64,000 nucleotides of DNA from Actinophytocola sp050699935 (GTDB lineage: Bacteria > Actinomycetota > Actinomycetes > Mycobacteriales > Pseudonocardiaceae). The stretch is taken from the NCBI RefSeq assembly GCF_050699935.1, contig NZ_JBOHGB010000009.1, positions 37,659 through 101,658 of the forward strand, read 5' to 3'. Of the stretch, positions 62,649 through 64,000 are shown one piece after another; the first letter of the stretch is position 1; each line of letters begins with the position of its first letter. The notes under the pieces were generated by a model that saw only the letters and a list, made by a program, of their open reading frames with translations, had not been told where the DNA came from and ran no database searches. A program made the translations under genes and the position numbers.

Positions 62649-63725
62649 GTGAGTCCGGACCGGATGCGGCGACCCACCCTAGACACCATCGCCCGCGAGG
62701 TCGGGGTGTCCAGGGCGACGGTGTCGAACGCCTACAACCGGCCGGACCAGCTCTCCGCGCGGTTGCGCGAGCGGATCATCCGGACGGCGAAGGAGTTCGG
62801 GTACGCCGGCCCGGACCCGGTGGCGCGGTCGCTGGCCACGAAGCGCGCGGGCTCGGTGGCGATCATGCTGTGCGACGGGCTGTCCTCGGCGTTCTCCGAT
62901 CCCGCGCTGTGCATCATGCTCGACAGCCTGGCGTCCACGGTGGACAGTCCGGACCGGGCATTGCTGCTGCTCCCGGGCGTGGGCGACGGCGGACCGCGGG
63001 CGGAGAACGTGATGCGCGCGCAGACGGACGTGGTGGTGGCCTACTCGCTGCCCGACGACGCGCCCGCGCTCGCGGCAGTCGCCGAGCGAAACCTGCCGCT
63101 GGTGGTCGTGGACCAGCCCGAGCTGACCGGTTCGGCCCGCGTGCAGGTCGACGATCATGGCGGCGCACTACTCGCCGCCCGGCACGTGGCTTCCCTGGGT
63201 CACCGGCGAGTGGCGATCCTGTGCATCGGCCTGCGGGCGGACGGCCACCGCGGGCCCGTTGGTCCACAAAGGATCGAGCAGGGCACCTTTCGGGTGGCCC
63301 TCGACAGGATCGGTGGTTACCTGAAAGGGCTGGCTGAACACGGTATCGTCGCTAGTGAGGTGCCGCTCTGGGAGGCGCCGGGCAGTGTCCGGGAGTTGGG
63401 CAGGGAGGGCGCCAGGTGGCTGTTCGGGCTACGGCCGAGGCCGACCGCGGTGCTGTGCATGTCCGACGAGCTCGCGCTGGGCGCGCTGCGAGCGGCCGAG
63501 GAGCTTGGGCTGTCCGTGCCCGGGGAGGTGTCGATCGTGGGGTTCGATGACACTCCCGCCGCGTCCTGGGCCGACCTCACCACGGTGCGGCAGGATCTTG
63601 TCGAGAAGGGCAGACGGGCCGGCGAACTGGCGCTGCGGATGCTCGATGGGGTGAGACCGGGCAGACCGGTCACCATTGGGGTGGACCTGCAGGTCCGCGG
63701 CTCGACGGGGCACGCCGAGAACTGA
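62649..63725 (+). CDS. LacI-family transcriptional regulator
   Basis: A 358-residue repressor. The N-terminal helix-turn-helix TLDTIAREVGVSRATVSNAYNRP (residues 9-31) and the hinge helix DPVARSLATKRAG are standard; the periplasmic-binding-protein-like ligand domain follows, with VVDQPELTGSARVQVDDHGGALLAARHVASLGHRRVAILC and the end SIVGFDDTPAASWADLTTVRQD. The ligand-binding domain usually senses a sugar or nucleoside. The GTG at 62649 is the family start. It is divergent from the MFS transporter across a perfect operator. It is followed by a small hairpin and a tRNA gene. Confidence 0.93.
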   Translation: MSPDRMRRPTLDTIAREVGVSRATVSNAYNRPDQLSARLRERIIRTAKEFGYAGPDPVARSLATKRAGSVAIMLCDGLSSAFSDPALCIMLDSLASTVDSPDRALLLLPGVGDGGPRAENVMRAQTDVVVAYSLPDDAPALAAVAERNLPLVVVDQPELTGSARVQVDDHGGALLAARHVASLGHRRVAILCIGLRADGHRGPVGPQRIEQGTFRVALDRIGGYLKGLAEHGIVASEVPLWEAPGSVRELGREGARWLFGLRPRPTAVLCMSDELALGALRAAEELGLSVPGEVSIVGFDDTPAASWADLTTVRQDLVEKGRRAGELALRMLDGVRPGRPVTIGVDLQVRGSTGHAEN

Positions 63726-63806
63726 GCCGGACCAAATCACACCCCCGATCTGAGCCGATTCGGAAACGACCGAGCGGTCCCGAACGATCAGACCCAAGGG
63801 CAGCAT

Positions 63807-63822
63807 CCTGCCACTCGGCAGG
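63807..63822 (+). terminator. Hairpin after the LacI-family gene
   Basis: Perfect 6-bp stem CCTGCC / GGCAGG with a four-base loop, 81 bp past the regulator stop and 13 bp before tRNA-Arg. It is a weak terminator candidate, or a leader hairpin of the tRNA transcript. Confidence 0.4.
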
Positions 63823-63835
63823 CGCGGCCCACCAT

Positions 63836-63908
63836 GCCCTCGTAGCTCAGCGGACAGAGCAGGAGCCTTCTAAGCTCTGGGTCGCAGGTTCGAGTCCTGC
63901 CGGGGGCG
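63836..63908 (+). tRNA. tRNA-Arg (anticodon UCU)
   Basis: 73 nt. Acceptor GCCCTCG (63836-63842) pairs with CGGGGGC (63901-63907) with one T-G pair; discriminator G at 63908. The anticodon stem GAGCC/AAGCTC-type hairpin encloses loop CTTCTAA with TCT. The T arm CGCAGGTTCGAGTCCTG is standard. It reads AGA/AGG codons; AGG occurs often in the hexapeptide-repeat gene at 41.8 kb. The 92 bp after it hold nothing I can support. Confidence 0.95.
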
Positions 63909-64000
63909 CAAACACCCAGGTCAACGCCATGTTGACCATGGCCGGCCGAACCGAAACGGCCGAAGAGACCACAAACGCACCACTTACGAACCCGTCGGCC

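Overview
The window is very GC-rich chromosomal DNA from an actinobacterium. The closest match is the Pseudonocardiales (Amycolatopsis/Saccharothrix-like). Mycothiol-linked redox genes (mycoredoxin, Rv2466c-type nitroreductase), a two-subunit ClpP1/ClpP2 protease, a giant NAD-dependent glutamate dehydrogenase, and many GTG starts and 4-bp overlaps all support this. From about 11.9 kb to 59.1 kb the order ndk - DUF4233 - folC - valS ... clpX - clpP2 - clpP1 - tig ... nei2 - rpiB ... Rv2466c-like - pepN - DUF5130 ... HNH - glbO - aglA ... Rv2474c-like - thioesterase - gdh ... ettA - ssb follows the Mycobacterium tuberculosis Rv2445c-Rv2478c block. Anything not in that block is therefore a lineage insertion worth a closer look.

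Region 1 (1-11.9 kb) is accessory. After the edge of an ABC-transporter gene it holds a small FxsA-like RiPP precursor and an HExxH-domain peptide-modifying enzyme on the plus strand. They converge on three tandem minus-strand copies of an FxsT-like protein (nucleotide-cyclase-like domain, NB-ARC/STAND NTPase, tetratricopeptide repeats). Copy 1 is intact, copy 2 has lost the NTPase domain and is frameshifted, and copy 3 has a frame-breaking deletion of about 637 bp. No radical SAM partner (FxsB) is present in the window.

Region 2 (11.9-28.3 kb) carries nucleotide, folate and tRNA-charging genes (ndk, folC, valS), redox genes, a multiply frameshifted fdhD, two alpha/beta hydrolases, and the protein-quality-control set clpX, clpP2, clpP1 and tig. 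Two tRNA genes (Pro-UGG, Gly-UCC) follow. Region 3 (28.8-30.8 kb) contains an unusual convergent toxin/antitoxin pair, whose toxin is broken at a G6 run, next to the scar of a second such pair. Region 4 (30.8-46.3 kb) returns to housekeeping: SDR, thioesterases, nei2, rpiB, comB, an aldehyde dehydrogenase, pepN, MscS, glbO and aglA. In it sits a striking 104-residue protein built of four identical 18-residue repeats made of hexapeptides. The repeats are conserved in protein but scrambled in codons, and their period equals one coil of a left-handed beta-helix.

Region 5 (46.3-64 kb) has the gdh cluster, a large TPR protein with a degenerate GGDEF-like domain, ettA, a single-strand-DNA-binding protein, a CopD/CtaG membrane protein, an MFS exporter divergent from a LacI-type regulator across a perfect operator palindrome, and a tRNA-Arg(UCU).

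A dispersed repeat of about 90 bp lies in three convergent (3'-to-3') intergenic gaps near 13.0, 19.3 and 46.1 kb. It has a G5 run, a CCAGYCTAYCGG core and TGTGGACA boxes at fixed spacing, with the second box missing in the 19.3-kb copy. Several strong hairpins sit between convergent genes and look like bidirectional terminators.
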